Made by a program: the position numbers and the translations under genes. A stretch of DNA of 64,000 bases, taken from the NCBI GenBank assembly GCA_026545765.1, contig CM048839.1, forward strand, positions 24,056,566 through 24,120,565, written 5' to 3'. Below, piece by piece: positions 24,813 through 37,066 of the stretch (position 1 is its first letter; each line of letters opens with the position of its first letter). The DNA comes from Plantago major. Its lineage: Eukaryota > Streptophyta > Magnoliopsida > Lamiales > Plantaginaceae. The notes beneath the pieces were generated by a model that did not search any database, was not told where the DNA came from, and saw only the letters and a program-made list of their open reading frames with translations.

Positions 24813-25059
24813 TACCTTATCTACTCCTTACCAGTTACCACATTATCATGCTGAGAAACTTTCTGCAATCCAAAAGCCCTAGAATTATAAGACTGAACAC
24901 TAAGAGAAAACATTTCATTTCTTAAAATTGAGAAGGCCTTAGATTTCTTAAATATTTCTTTTCAAATGCTATAATAATTAAAATAATATTAAAAATATCA
25001 TGATATTTTGTTAATTTATTGATGAAACCGATGAATACGAATTCCATTCACAAAAGGAC

Positions 25060-25580
25060 TGTAGAAGTAGATTGAATTTTGGGTAATGAAAAGTGAAGAA
25101 GAAGGAAGAAAACATAGAAGATTGTTTTATGTTCTATGCTATTGCTATTGAGAGGAATAAAAACGTAATCTTTGGGAGAAAGCGTGTTTTCACTTAAGTT
25201 TGGTGAAGTGTCGCTTCCTGATTGGCTTCTGTGGCGTGGCATGACGTCTGAAGGCGGATTTATTGATTATAAAGGCTTCTGCGACTTATGCTTTGATCAT
25301 TACGTTTTCTCTTGGGTAACAGAATTAACTGTCATCTTCTTCCTCACATTTCCGATTTCTCTGTTCTTCTGTAAATCGATACTAGTTGAAGTTTTATTGT
25401 ATTGATTGTTGTAACGTTGATCAATAAAAGAATCCCGGGTTACTCCCGTGGATGTAGGCATTTGCTGAACCACGTAAATCATCGCATTTTGATTTATTCC
25501 GAGTATTTTTTTGATTGATTCTTGTTTAGTTTGATCGATTGTTCTTTGTTTAGTTATCGATTGATTGTTGAATCACAACA
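25060..25580 (+). repeat. 5' LTR of the copia element
   Basis: 521 bp with TG...CA ends. The end ttgttgaatcacaaca is shared exactly with the 3' LTR. It is followed at once by a primer-binding-like attggcgccgtctgtggga. Confidence 0.93.
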
Positions 25581-25642
25581 ATTGGCGCCGTCTGTGGGAA
25601 GATCAAATCGATAACTGTAACCAATGGCTTCAATGGTGAAGT

Positions 25643-26932
25643 TTGATATTAATTGAGAAGCTGACAAAGAAGGTTGATTTCACTTTATGGAAAGTGAAAA
25701 TGGAGGCTCTTCTTGAGCAGCAAGGATTGAATCACGCTTTGCTAGGAGACGATGGATTTTCCAAGGATTATGATGATGCAGAGAAGAAGCACATCATTGG
25801 TAAAGTTCGGAGCACTGTGATTCTTTCGCTGGGAGATAATGCCTTGAGAGAAGTGATTAAAGAGAAAACTGCAAAAGGAGTATGGGACAGGCTTGAGTCT
25901 CTTTATCATGTAAAAACATCTGCAAGCAAGATGCGTATGAAACATAAATTCTTCACACACAGGATGAGATCAGATAGATCGGTTATTGAACAACTTGATG
26001 AGTTCAATAAGCTGTTTTTGGAGCTTGAAGCATTGGATGTCAAGGTGCAAGATGAGGATAAGACAGTTATTCTGTTGAGCTCACTACCTAAGAGCTATGA
26101 GCACTTTATTGATGCAATTGTGATGACAAAACCAGATGATCTGAAGGCTTATGATGTGGAAAAGGCATTGAGGAACAAGCTTGATCAAATGAATACTGGG
26201 ACTCAATCTGACCATGTTGCCGAGAGTTTGTTGGTTAAACAAGCCTGGAACAAATCTCAATCTGGTAGAAGCAAGGTGAATGGCAAATTCAAAGCTCAGG
26301 AGGATTCCATGAATGGAGCTGGTGACAACACTGAGAAGAGGAAGTGTTTTCACTTCAAGAAACCTGGCCATTTGAAGAAAAATTGTTTTCCACTGAAGAG
26401 AGAAAAGAGAATGGGAAAAGCTTTTGAGCAAGGTGGAGCAAATGCAGCAGATCTGACAGAATCACCTGAAACTTATGATGATGCTGAGGTACTCTCTATG
26501 ACTGAATCTAAATGTGGTTTACATTGGATATTAGATTCAGAATGCTCTTTTCATATGTGTCCTATAAAAGCGTGGTTTGAGAATTTCAAATATGATAATA
26601 GAGGGAATGTGCTTCTTGGTGATGATTATGCATGTGATGTTAAGGGATCTGGTAATATAAGATTGAAGATGCATGATGGTGTTCTCAGAATCCTCATGAA
26701 TGTTAGATATGTACCAGCATTGAAAAGAAACTTGATATCTCTAGGAACACTTGATAAGATGGGATACAAGTATGGTTCTGAAAATGGTGCTATGCAAGTT
26801 ATGAATGGTAGCACATCAGTAATTAAAGCAGATTTGACCAATGGTCTGTATTTCATGCAAGGTGAAGTTGTTTCTGGTATAGTCTCTAGTGTTCTAGTGA
26901 TAATAAAACACAACGGTGGCATGAGAGACTAG
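25643..26932 (+). pseudogene. copia gag and protease region, damaged
   Basis: The gag part carries the UBN2/copia-gag pattern (WDRLESLYHVKTSASKMRMK, LLSSLPKSYEHFIDAI). The zinc knuckle is CFHFKKPGHLKKNC, with the second metal-binding Cys replaced by Phe. The protease active site reads LDSECSF, where the family has Asp-Ser-Gly. A natural start codon at 25624 runs into a stop after ten codons, so gag is also shifted at its beginning. The frame ends at 26932 because of a frameshift just before the integrase zinc-binding domain. Confidence 0.9.
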
Positions 26933-28035
26933 CTCATATCAGTGCTAAAGGATTAAAGGAACTATCTAAGCAAAATTTGCTAGGAGATGATCAAATCACT
27001 AAGCTAAGTTTATGTGAGAATTGTATTATGGGTAAGGCACATAAATCAGGCTATGAAACTGGCAAACACACCACTAAAGAGCCACTTGATTATGTGCATT
27101 CTGACTTATGGGGGCCTGCAAGGACTGAGACTTTGAGTGGTGGCAAGCATTACATGTCTATAATTGATGATTACTCAAGAAAGGTCTGGCTCATGGTGTT
27201 AAAATCCAAAGATGAAGCATTCTCTAAGTTGAGAGAGTGGTTGATTGAAGTTGAGAATCAAACTGGAAGAAAGTTGAAGTATCTAAGGATTGACAATGGT
27301 TTAGAGTATATGTCAGGTGAATTCAATGATTTTTGCAAACAAAAAGGAATCATTAGGCACAGAACTATTCCTGGCACACCTCGACAAAATGCTGTTGCAG
27401 AGAGGTACAATAGGACTATTCTTGAGAGAATAAGGTGTATGCTCATTAGTTCTGGTTTGTCAAAGAGATTACGGGAGAAGTCAGAATACAAATTTGCTAT
27501 CGATCAACGAAGCCTATACGCATTAAAGTTTAAAACACCTGAAGAAGTTTGGTTTGGTCATGTTCCTAGATATGATCACTTGAAGGTATTTGGATGCTTG
27601 GGTCTTGTTCATACTAAACAAGACAAGTTGGATGCTAGAGCACTGAGGTGTGTATTCTTAGGATTCCCTACAAGTGTTAAAGGGTACAAGTTATGGAGCA
27701 TTGATTAGAAGAAATGCATTCTTAGCAGAGATGTTGTCTTTAATGAGAAAGTAATGCCTCTCAAGTCCCAAAATACATCTGAATTTCAGAGCTCTTCTAT
27801 TACTAATGATGATCAAGAGAGAATCAACATTGAGGTGGAGCAGGTTTCTGACACTCAGGTACTTGATTCACTTTATAAGAATGAAACTTGGGATATTGTC
27901 ACTGTACCTAAGAATACTATGTTGGTAGGGTGCAAGTGGATATTCAAGAAGAAGGGTGAATCTGCAATAGGAGGACAAGTCAAATTTAAAGCAAGATTGG
28001 TTGCTAAAGGTCTTACACAAAGAGAAGGAATATAG
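26933..28035 (+). pseudogene. copia integrase and start of reverse transcriptase, damaged
   Basis: The integrase part holds the Cys pair LCENCIMGK, then DYVHSDLWGP and IIDDYSRKVW, RIDNGLEYMS, and the catalytic Glu segment PRQNAVAERYNRT. A stop at 27706-27708 interrupts the C-terminal part, and a further break near 28033 cuts off the first reverse-transcriptase block, which contains CKWIFKKK and KARLVAKG. Confidence 0.88.
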
Positions 28036-28127
28036 ATTACACATAAATCTTTTCTCTTGTGGTTAAGCATACTTCGATCATGATTTGATTATCTATTGTC
28101 ACACAGAATGGCTACTATCTGTAGCAA

Positions 28128-29375
28128 ATGGATGTGAAGACTGCTTTCCTACATGGGAATCTTGAAGAACAAATTTTCATGAGAGTGCCTGATGGAGTAG
28201 AGTTGAATAATGTTGATACTAAAGCTTGTTTACTCAAGAAATCTTTGTATGGTCTGAAGCAATCTCCAAGACAGTGGTATAAGAGATTTGATGTCTTTAT
28301 GATATCTGTTGGATTTAAAAGAAGCAGCTATGATAGTTGCATCTATCAGACTGGAGATAAAGATACAAGTTTACTGTATTTTTTATTCTATGTTGATGAT
28401 ATTTTGATTGCTGGGAAAAGCAAGAAGTTGATTGAAGAAGTAAAGAAAAATCTCAACAAGGAGTTTGAAATGAAAGATCTGGGATATGCAAAGAGAATTC
28501 TTGGTATGGATATATACAGGAGTACAGATCAACAAGAAACTACACTTACTCAAGTTAGCTATCTGAAGAAAGTTCTGACTAAGTACAAGATGCATGAGTC
28601 AAAGCCTGCATCTGTTCCTCTGAATCTGAGTATGAAAGTCTCTAATGCTCAGTGTCCTACTACTGATATAGAGAAGCATAGAATGGAGGTCATTCCTTAT
28701 GCAAGTGCAGTTGGTAGTATTATGTATATTATGATATGTTGCAGGCCTGATCTTGCATATTCTATGAGTGTTATTAGCAGATACATGAGCAATCCTGGTT
28801 ATGCTCATTGGGAAGTTGTGAAGGGTGTACTAAGATTTATTAAAGGTATAATTGATCATGGATTGTGTTTTAAAGTGGTAGAAGCTACTGATCAACCTTT
28901 GGTAGGATATGTAGATGCAGACTATGCATCTAATGTTGATACAAGGAAGTCTAACACAGGTTATGTGTTCACTCTCTATGGGACTGCTATAAGCTGGAAA
29001 AGCTCACAACAACATGTGGTTTCTCTCTCTACTACAGAAGCAAAGTTCATTGCACTCACTGAGGCAACTAAAGAAGCTTTGTGGCTTAAGGGATTACTTG
29101 AGGAGCTTGGTATCTATCAGAGATCTGTTACAGTTTATTGTGACAATCAAAGTGCTATACAGTTGGCTAAACATTAAGTGTACCATGAGAGGACAAAACA
29201 CATAGATGTGAGACTGTACTATATCAGGGATGTGATATCTGAAGGAAGTATCAGAGTTGAGAAGATCCACACATCTGAGAACATGGCTGATAGCTTGACA
29301 AAAACTTTGCCAATTTCAAAGTTCCAGTTGTGTTCTTTGTTGATGAAGGTACAGAAGGGTCTGCTCCAACCTTAG
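28128..29375 (+). pseudogene. copia reverse transcriptase and RNase H, damaged
   Basis: The frame starts at MDVKTAFLHG and contains LYGLKQSPRQWY and the catalytic FYVDDILIAG. RNase H follows with DADYASN, the catalytic Glu in STTEAKF and the Asp in YCDNQSA. A TAA stop at 29175-29177 interrupts RNase H just before the conserved TKHIDV, and the C-terminal tail continues in another frame to about 29375. Confidence 0.92.
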
Positions 29376-29421
29376 GAGTGTTTTGGAGTGCCAGAGAGGA
29401 ATTCAATTTAAGGTGGAGATT

Positions 29422-29942
29422 TGTAGAAGTAGATTGAATTTTGGGTAATGAAAAAGTGAAGAAGAAGGAAGAAAACATAGAAGATTGTTTTATGTTCTGT
29501 GTTATTGCTATTGAGAGGAATAAAAACGGAATATGTGGGAGAAAGCGTGTTTTCACTTAAGCTTGGTGAGGTGTCGCTTCCTGATTAGCTTGTGTGGCGT
29601 GGCATGACGCCTGAAGGCGGATTTATTGAGTATAAAGGCTTCTGCGACTTATGCTCTGATCATTACGTTTTCTCTTGATTAACAGAATTAACTGTCATCT
29701 TCTTCCTCTCATTTTCGAATTCTTTGTTCTTCTGTAAATCGATATCAGTTGAAATTTTATTGTATTGATTGTTGTAACGTTGATCAATAAAAGAATATCT
29801 GGTTACTCCCGTGGATGTAGGCATTTGCCAAACCACGTAAATCATCGCGTTTTGATTTGTTCAGAGTATTTTTTGATTGATTCTTGTTTAATTTGATCGA
29901 TTGTTCTTTATTTAGTTATCGATTGATTGTTGAATCACAACA
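29422..29942 (+). repeat. 3' LTR of the copia element
   Basis: 521 bp, the same length as the 5' LTR, preceded by the purine tract aaggtggagat and followed by AGGAC. Confidence 0.93.
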
Positions 29943-29947
29943 AGGAC

Positions 29948-30770
29948 AAAATGTGGCTAATTGATAAAAAGCGTTGCATCGAACCATGTGAAAGTTGAGA
30001 AACTGTTACATGCAGCCGCTTTCGCCATGATACAATAACTTTTATGACGCGATACCACGTGAATGTAAATGAAACACGCCGAATACAGACAAAATAAAAA
30101 GCGGGTGACGTGGTGCGCATACAATAAAAATATCATGTTCCACCCCCCACTACATTGATAGTACCACCTAGTTGCACAATAGTGTCCTTGATTGATATAG
30201 TAGAATGGCAGTTCATGGGGCTGTACTTTCGGTAGTACTAGGGAGCGTCTTTGGATATGAAAGGTCTCCCTCAATTATGTGTGTAAAGTTTGAGCAAAAG
30301 TTTAGTACATCAAATGATGGACCTAATAGATGTTTAAATATGTGACTGGACTAGAAGTCTACAACACCATGTCTAAAGGACAACTTAGGACACATTAACT
30401 TGTAAATGTCCTCATTCAATTTATACCTTGTGTTATAACATTATAACTTTCATCATCACTGGGTTCACATGCAAGCCCACTCGTACAGTGAGGTCTAATC
30501 AAGAAACCCTCACAAGATCCACAAGTATGGTTGTTCTATATGGCTCTAAGCTAGCTATGCCTAACTTGTAAAATGTTATCTTATTCCATTGCAAATAGTA
30601 TTTGGAAGAGTTTATTATGTGGATAGAGTTTATCCGGCAAGTCATTTATTGCCAACCTCACTCTACATGAATATTTACGATCAAGTTAACTTGACTCTGC
30701 CGTCCGACTGAGTACATGTCAATTAAAAACAATTTCCTTAATCGAACAGTGAAACACGTAAATCCAAAAA
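29948..30770. other. intergenic, copia element to RING gene
   Basis: About 0.8 kb without recognisable genes. It includes the promoter side of the RING-H2 gene; a cacgtg G-box core sits near 30056, but that is 860 bp from the start codon, so its relevance is open. Confidence 0.4.
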
Positions 30771-30915
30771 AATGGGACCCCTTGCACGTCACCATCCTTC
30801 GATAAATCTCCACCCCCTCCCCTCTTCAAAACATCAACCTCACTTCTCACTTCTCTCACACACACCCCCCTCTTCCCAAAAAAAATTACTCTCTAGAGTT
30901 CAACCTCAGCTCGAA

Positions 30916-31299
30916 ATGGGTCTCCATTGTCAAATCTCGGACTTTGCATCCGAATCCTTCTTCACAATGATGCTCATGTTCACGATCCAGGGCATACACT
31001 ACATCCGCTCCCTCTTCTTCACCACCGAACCCCACCCCGAGCTGGACATACGGAACTTAAACGACGTTGTTGGTGAACAATTGCATCAGAACCGGCTTCA
31101 CTCGTATAAAAACAAGAAAAAGGAAAGCTTAGATTGCATAGTATGCTTGAACCGGCTGGAGAAAGGGGAACACGTGCGAAAACTACCATGCAATCACGTG
31201 TTCCACAAGGTCTGCCTCGACGGCTGGATCAACAACCTTAACGGGAACTGCCCTCTATGCCGATCACCTCTTGTGCCCAAAGCAAGCGCTGCAATGTAA
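30916..31299 (+). CDS. RING-H2 zinc finger protein, RHA2-like
   Basis: Intronless, 127 residues. The RING-H2 ligands are C74, C77, C92, H94, H97, C100, C112 and C115 (CIVC...CNHVFHKVC...CPLC), the pattern of E2-binding E3 ubiquitin ligases. The N-terminus MGLHCQISDFASESFF and the following hydrophobic stretch (residues 16-36) resemble RHA2A/RHA2B, which by published family work act in ABA and drought signalling; that role is inferred here. An in-frame ATG at 30772 would add 48 residues of low-complexity, leader-like sequence, so the second ATG, which matches the family start, is preferred. It converges with the sulfate transporter. Confidence 0.9.
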   Translation: MGLHCQISDFASESFFTMMLMFTIQGIHYIRSLFFTTEPHPELDIRNLNDVVGEQLHQNRLHSYKNKKKESLDCIVCLNRLEKGEHVRKLPCNHVFHKVCLDGWINNLNGNCPLCRSPLVPKASAAM

Positions 31300-31919
31300 T
31301 GTATCTCCAAGGTGGCGCGTGAGTTCAACATGTGATGATGAGGCAGAGCCCTGATCTGTTTGGTTTTATGTGCTTTGTTTGTTTGTTAGCTTTTCTATGT
31401 TCTTAATCTACTGTTGCTGTTTTATCCTTTTCTGATCTGAAAACTGTTTAATTGCAGTAGTTTCAAGCATTGATTGCTCTTTCTCCCTGTACTGTTTATC
31501 CCTATCTCTTTGTGGAATGGAATCTTTCAGTCTTGTGTACAACGTTGTTTCGTACATACCGTGTTTTCATTGCAAAATTTCACTTTAACTCAATCCATAG
31601 ATGGAATCTAATGTGAAAAGCATAGATTGACAGATCAAATTGATGTAGAGTCTAAGTATACTAAACAGGATTAGGCGTTTAAACGAAGAGGAAAATTACT
31701 TGATAAAACCATCCTTGTTCTTATGCACACTTAATACCAACAAGAATATTTAACAACATAAATACAGAATCATGTAGATATGAATCAGTAGGGTTGATAG
31801 ATTCATGTCATTATTCCTAATGAGGCTTGAGTGGGAACGGTGGCCTAGAATTCGTGCTATTGCCCTTTTAAAATCTTGATTGAACTTGAAATAAATGTGA
31901 GTCCAGTATGTAAAATGAT
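31300..31919. other. intergenic, RING to sulfate transporter (tail-to-tail)
   Basis: Contains the 3' untranslated regions of two convergent genes. Nothing else is recognisable. Confidence 0.5.
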
Positions 31920-34900
31920 CTAAGGCTCCATCCCAGAAGCTAAGGTCAAGACTGCATCTTCAACACTGAGGAATATCTTGTCATCTCCAATAGTGTTGGC
32001 AAAATTCGATGTGTGGATCTTGTCAAGCACGGCTTGCCCTGGATTTGCTAGAACAAGCTGAAAATGTAGTTACAATATTGTCAGGACAATCACTTGAGTT
32101 TTATCTTAGTTTGAGTTCATGTGTTCATTCATGCATCATAAGCTAGAATTAGATCTGTTGAATATATAATACCTCAATATCTTTCTTTTGTATGTTCTTG
32201 CACAAATCTTTCAGGGCGTGGATGCCACTAGTATCGATATCCGTTACAGCTGCAAAATGAATTCTTAATGTCTTAATCTGTTTGATTTTGTAGATTGTAG
32301 TTTGATGTCATTGAGTTTTATCGGATAACAAAAAAAAAAAAAAAAAAAAAAAAAAAATGAGATCAAGATCCTTACGTGACATTTCAACTACCAAGTAGCG
32401 AATTCTTGTCTGGTTGCATTTTTTCAGCTCTTCCTCTTCGTCATTGAGAAATCTCAGTATCCTGCCAAATGAATGACATGAGATTTTTGCATCATTTACT
32501 AAATTGGAAGATCAAACAAACGTGAAGTTTTGGATCTTCGAAAACTATACCTCTCTCTTATGTAGTTAGAGTTGGAAAAATAGATAGCTGAATCGACTCT
32601 CACAATAAGGATACCAGGAACCTTAATTGCTTCTGGATACTGTAGAATGTTCCGATAAACAGTAGTCCTGGGGATTTTACCTAGAACTGCTGTTCGAGGC
32701 CTTGTCACTTGGAGCAGAATCTTGGCGAAAGAAATTATTACCTGTTACACAAAGACAGCATTTAAAACATCCAGTAATAATATGTTTAGTATCATTTTTA
32801 TTGCCTTCAATTATACCGCGATTAGAAGGCCAATCTCGACAGAGATGAAAACGACTCCAAGGAATGCTCCCATGCAAGCAAAGAAGTCGAACTTGTCAAC
32901 CTTCCATATAAGAATCATAGCTTCGTAGTCAAATAATCCTATGACAGCTGATATGATGATTGAAGCCAATATAGCATTGGGAGTGTACTTAAACAATGGT
33001 GTGATCACTAGTAAAGCTAAGAACACGATCAGTGACATCACGATGTTGGATACAGTCGTGTTACATCTAGCCATGTTATTTACAGCCGTACGTGCAAAAC
33101 CTCCTGCGTATGGTCAATGTTGACATTAGTACCTGAAATAAGAACTCAGAAAGACTAGCTAGTAATATGTCTGTGAGCATAAGTCACAAGGCATTCTGTG
33201 TTTGCAAATACTGACTTGTAGCTTCTGCACAACTGAAGGTATATATGAAACAGAGAAGCGTGTATTTATGTGCTTAAGAGAGCTGCATCTCCGATGTGAG
33301 TGTTTGTTCTATATTACCTGTGGTTATGTAGCAAGATGTCATAGAGCCAATGACATTCATTGTGCCTAATGCTATCATTTCTTTGTTACCATCTAACTGA
33401 TAATCTTTCATAACCGCGAAGGTTCTACCAATAGCCAAGGCTTCCTGTCAGATATAAAAAAAGTAAGTCATAAGAATGTAATAAAAAGTTGAGCACTAGA
33501 GATGGTTTTTAGGCTTACAGTCAACGCAATCATTCCTACCACAGCTCCAATCCTGAAACCTTTCGCAACATAGCTACCGGTGAAATGGATTTCATGAACA
33601 GATGAAGGATTGATGCCTTTACGAATATGATTCACCTTGAAAAAAAGCATTAGTACTCCTGTCACAATCAATGATCATATAGTCTCAAGACGAATACTTA
33701 CAATTTGAACCCCATCCTTGTCTGCACGAGTAATATACACACAGAAGGTTGAAATGATAACCGAAATCAGTGGAGCAATAGCAGGAACCCAAAAGAATCT
33801 CTTGTGCTTTTTCCCCTGTTCCACCAGATCAGTCAAAATCAATTGAAACAATGGACAATTGTAAATAGAGACAATAAAGTAACGAACAAATTAACAATCT
33901 TACAATGTGCTTGGCAAGTAGCAGGAAAGCCAGGAATGTTGTTCCTATTAGAATCGTCTGCCAGTTCCACTGCACATATATAACGCGAAGTGTTAACAAC
34001 ATTAGATTCATCGAAAATATATACTAGCTGATGAGAAGTGACTAAAAATGTAATCTGACCCCATTATGTGCACTAGTCCACACAGAACGCATGACAGAAA
34101 CTATGTCTGTGTTCTTGGTGAACTTCTTGATTCCAAGCAAACCTTTGAGCTGTTGAAGACTTATTGTAATCGCTGCTCCAGCCATAAATCCGACTATGGC
34201 GGCGTGTGAGAGGAAGTCAATCAAGAATCCTAGCCTGAGCAAAACAGAACGAACCTGATTAAGTTGAGAATCAACTTGAGGTGATATATCCATTCTAGTA
34301 TATGTCTTATCATAGAAAATCACCTCAAGAAACCAAGGAGGAATTGAGTGACACCAGCAAAGAATGTAGCAGTAAATGCGAGTCGCTGATAGTCAAGTTT
34401 ATGCTTAGGATCAATCTCCTCCCTGAGCATATTTCCAAGCAACAAAGACACAACTGCCACCGGTCCGATTGCAATCTCTCTTGAGCTTCCCATCACAGCA
34501 TAGATCAAGGGTGGCACAAAGCTACCATCTGCAATTCAGTAAGTAGCCAAAATCTAGTTACTCTTCAGCCTGTCAATTTGGACAGGATTCGCCAATCCAA
34601 ATGGATTCGAACCGATTGGATCCAAATTGGATCGGATCCATGGATCATCCAACTATATAAAAAATATGTAATCGTAGTGGATTAGTGTCAATCTCGATGG
34701 ATATGGTTTTGTACAGATTCAATCCGGATCATCATACTTTTTAAAGCATTGATATTGGATTTGATCCAAACGGATTTGGTTCCATGGTGGATCAGATCGA
34801 ATTTGATCAAATCCATCCATTTTACATGCTGAGTTACTCTTATGAGGGAATAGAAAAGGAGTAATTCGCTCATGGGTTAGAATCAATGTCCAAAATTGAC

Positions 34901-37066
34901 TTCTACCAAAAACTATATCCCAAACTAGCATTCTACAAAAAATATTTTCTTTTATAGCCTTCTTTGCCACATGAGATGCCATGTAGATAATGAAATGTCA
35001 CAAAAGCCAACTTTAAGTGTCACAAAATCATCTATACTATTATTCTAATAAAAAACAACTAGGTAGTTATTACTCCCAAAATAGAAGTTACATAGAAAAT
35101 GATAAACACAAACCTCCATTAATCGTTCCTTAAATACAAAAACCGATGAAAATAGCCCATCCTACTACCTAAGGGGTCCAAATAATTTTCCATTAAACCT
35201 CATCTACATTTACAAAACCAACCATTAACCTATCATTTAATCCAAATATTTAATTTACTATCATATACAATATATAGATTTCAATTTATGTTAATTTTAA
35301 AATGTCAAAGTAAAAATAATTCACGTGAACAAATTGTTTTCCTTGAGAAATTTCAAAACTCGAAATTATAAAAAAAGTATCATGCGGGTGTCAGCGATAC
35401 TAGTTTAACAAAAGCCAACTTAAAGTGTCATTGAAGAATATAAATTTCACGTACAAATCTTATCATCTATAGTAATCAAAATATTTAAAATGTTTAATTA
35501 ATTAGTAATCTTATGAAAATTAAGATATAGTAGTGGTGTACTAAATCCTACTATTAAAAATCCGTCCGTATTAATCGAGTCAAACAATAAATATGAATTA
35601 TATAGGGTTATTGTAAATAACCCCAAGAATTTCCTTTAAACAAATTCAGGAATTATCGAAAAATTAAAAAAAAAGAATTAAAAGAGAAATAGCACGCAAA
35701 ATCTCTTAGTTAAGAAATAGTACCAAACCCTCTAAGTTCCTATAAAAGTCTGAATCAAACCGGCTCACTTGTATAAATAAGTTAATTCCTAACTAACAAT
35801 TTTAGTTTTTTTTTAAATTATACATAGAGAATTTTTATGTATTTCTTTTATTATTAAACTAAAATTAAGAACTTAATGCGTGTGTTAATTATTTAAATAA
35901 AATGAAGCTTTACTTTGACTTGATAATTTTTTAAAATGTTTTTTTAGAATTTATTTGGTTTTCAAACTTTTTTACTTTACTTTGACGGGCATTCCATCAT
36001 TAGTAACTAGTGAATAAAATAATGTGAGGCGATTTCATGCGGGGTTTCTTAATTTCATAGAAACTATTATAAAGTTCAAAATAAATTAAAAACCACTATA
36101 AGATTTAGTGATTTTCTTAATGTATAAAAGAATGGGAAAAAAGTGTTTTGAAAAATGAACATTTCTCGGTATATAACAAAAAGAAACTTTAATTTGGAGA
36201 GGATGAAGTAGTAATATATATATGAAAATTGTACTTTTATTCTAATTTATGCGCGAAAGAATTCAAGATGAACAAGTAGAAAATAATGCACAATGCTAGG
36301 CATAAATAGTGGGGAAGTTGAATATATGAAACATAAAGTAAATAAAAAAAAGATAACTAGGCATCCTATGTGTAAAAGAAGAGGACCAAGAGGTTATATA
36401 TGGATTTATAATTTAAAGAAGGCTAGTATGGGATATATTTTTTGTGGAAGTCTATTTTGACAATTCATTATAGGAATTTATAATTTAAAAAAGGCTAGTA
36501 TGGGATATATTTTTTTTGGAAGTCTATTTTGACAATTCATTCCATGGGTTAATTAAAACATCAGTGAAGCATAAATTTAACTTGAGTTTGCTGCCAATTT
36601 TTTGTTCTTTCTTTTTTTAAAGTGAAATACAAATGAAACTTACACAATCCAAACTGGGGATCCAAATTGGCAAGTTTTGCATATCCAATATCCTGCACAA
36701 TATATGGTAAATATTAAACTTTTAAAAGTTGCATATCTATCATATATAAATGTACAATGCTCTGACCTGTGGGATGCAGAGACTAGCAATGGTAAGTCCA
36801 GCGAGCAAATCACCCCTAAACATGGACAACTTATACCTTCTTCCCCAATCAAGAATTGGAAAAATGGACCTCACCACGAGCCATAGCTTCCTCACGTTCG
36901 ATTGGTCCTTGAACTCCCTTAGAGGATCGTCATGGAAGAAAGTCTCCTTGATGGTGAACTTGAACTCCTTGACTAGGCTTTGTTTAGGCGGTACGCCTAT
37001 CTTGTGAACATAAGGTGAATTATCGCCTTCACCGTGTCCTTCGTCTACAACACGGTTGTTGCTCAT
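31920..37066 (-). CDS. SULTR1: high-affinity sulfate transporter, group 1 (SLC26/SulP)
   Basis: A plasma-membrane proton/sulfate symporter. Thirteen exons on the minus strand join to 643 residues, normal for the family: 37066-36767, 36692-36644, 34528-34324, 34234-34060, 33969-33904, 33815-33702, 33635-33519, 33444-33318, 33103-32817, 32741-32551, 32461-32376, 32249-32173, 32057-31920. It shows HKIGVPPKQ and [13 protein letters not shown] (N-terminal, group-1 like), the SulP signature around [16 protein letters not shown], many membrane segments, and a C-terminal STAS domain (about 520-640) with VTDIDTSG. Thr579 there is the residue known to be critical in group-1 transporters. Intron 2 is unusually long (34529-36643) and full of repeats. 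Group 1 is favoured by the N-terminus; the subtype (1;1, 1;2, 1;3) is undecided. Confidence 0.95.
32329..32357 (+). repeat. poly-A run in a sulfate transporter intron
   Basis: An uninterrupted run of about 28 A (T on the coding strand) lies in the intron between exons 11 and 12, roughly 20 bp after the splice donor. It may be length-variable between individuals. Confidence 0.85.
34570..34830. repeat. GGATCC/AATCC palindrome-rich segment in intron 2
   Basis: The stretch is built from short words such as ggatccaaattggatc and ccatggatc, many of them palindromic and repeated on both strands. It is non-coding and resembles the word-repeat interiors of small inverted-repeat transposons, but I could not define ends. 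Confidence 0.55.
36402..36545 (+). repeat. tandem duplication of about 71 bp in intron 2
   Basis: Two near-identical units, each with aaggctagtatgggatat and ggaagtctattttgacaatt, lie head to tail. They differ at a few positions only. Intronic and non-coding. Confidence 0.8.

Larger units (their letters stand above)
25060..29942 (+). mobile_element. Ty1/copia LTR retrotransposon, complete but decayed
   Basis: A 5-bp target duplication AGGAC (25055-25059, 29943-29947) flanks 4883 bp with two 521-bp LTRs, TGTAGAAG...CACAACA. The order gag, protease, integrase, reverse transcriptase, RNase H is that of Ty1/copia. The site attggcgccg directly follows the 5' LTR, and the purine tract aaggtggagat precedes the 3' LTR. 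By eye the LTRs differ at roughly 35 of 521 positions, so the insertion is not recent. Several frameshifts and stops make it inactive. Confidence 0.93.

Noticed and set aside
30772..30915. N-terminal extension of the RING protein from ATG 30772
   Set aside because: The extra sequence is Pro/Ser/His-rich leader-like, while MGLHCQISDF at 30916 resembles the family start.
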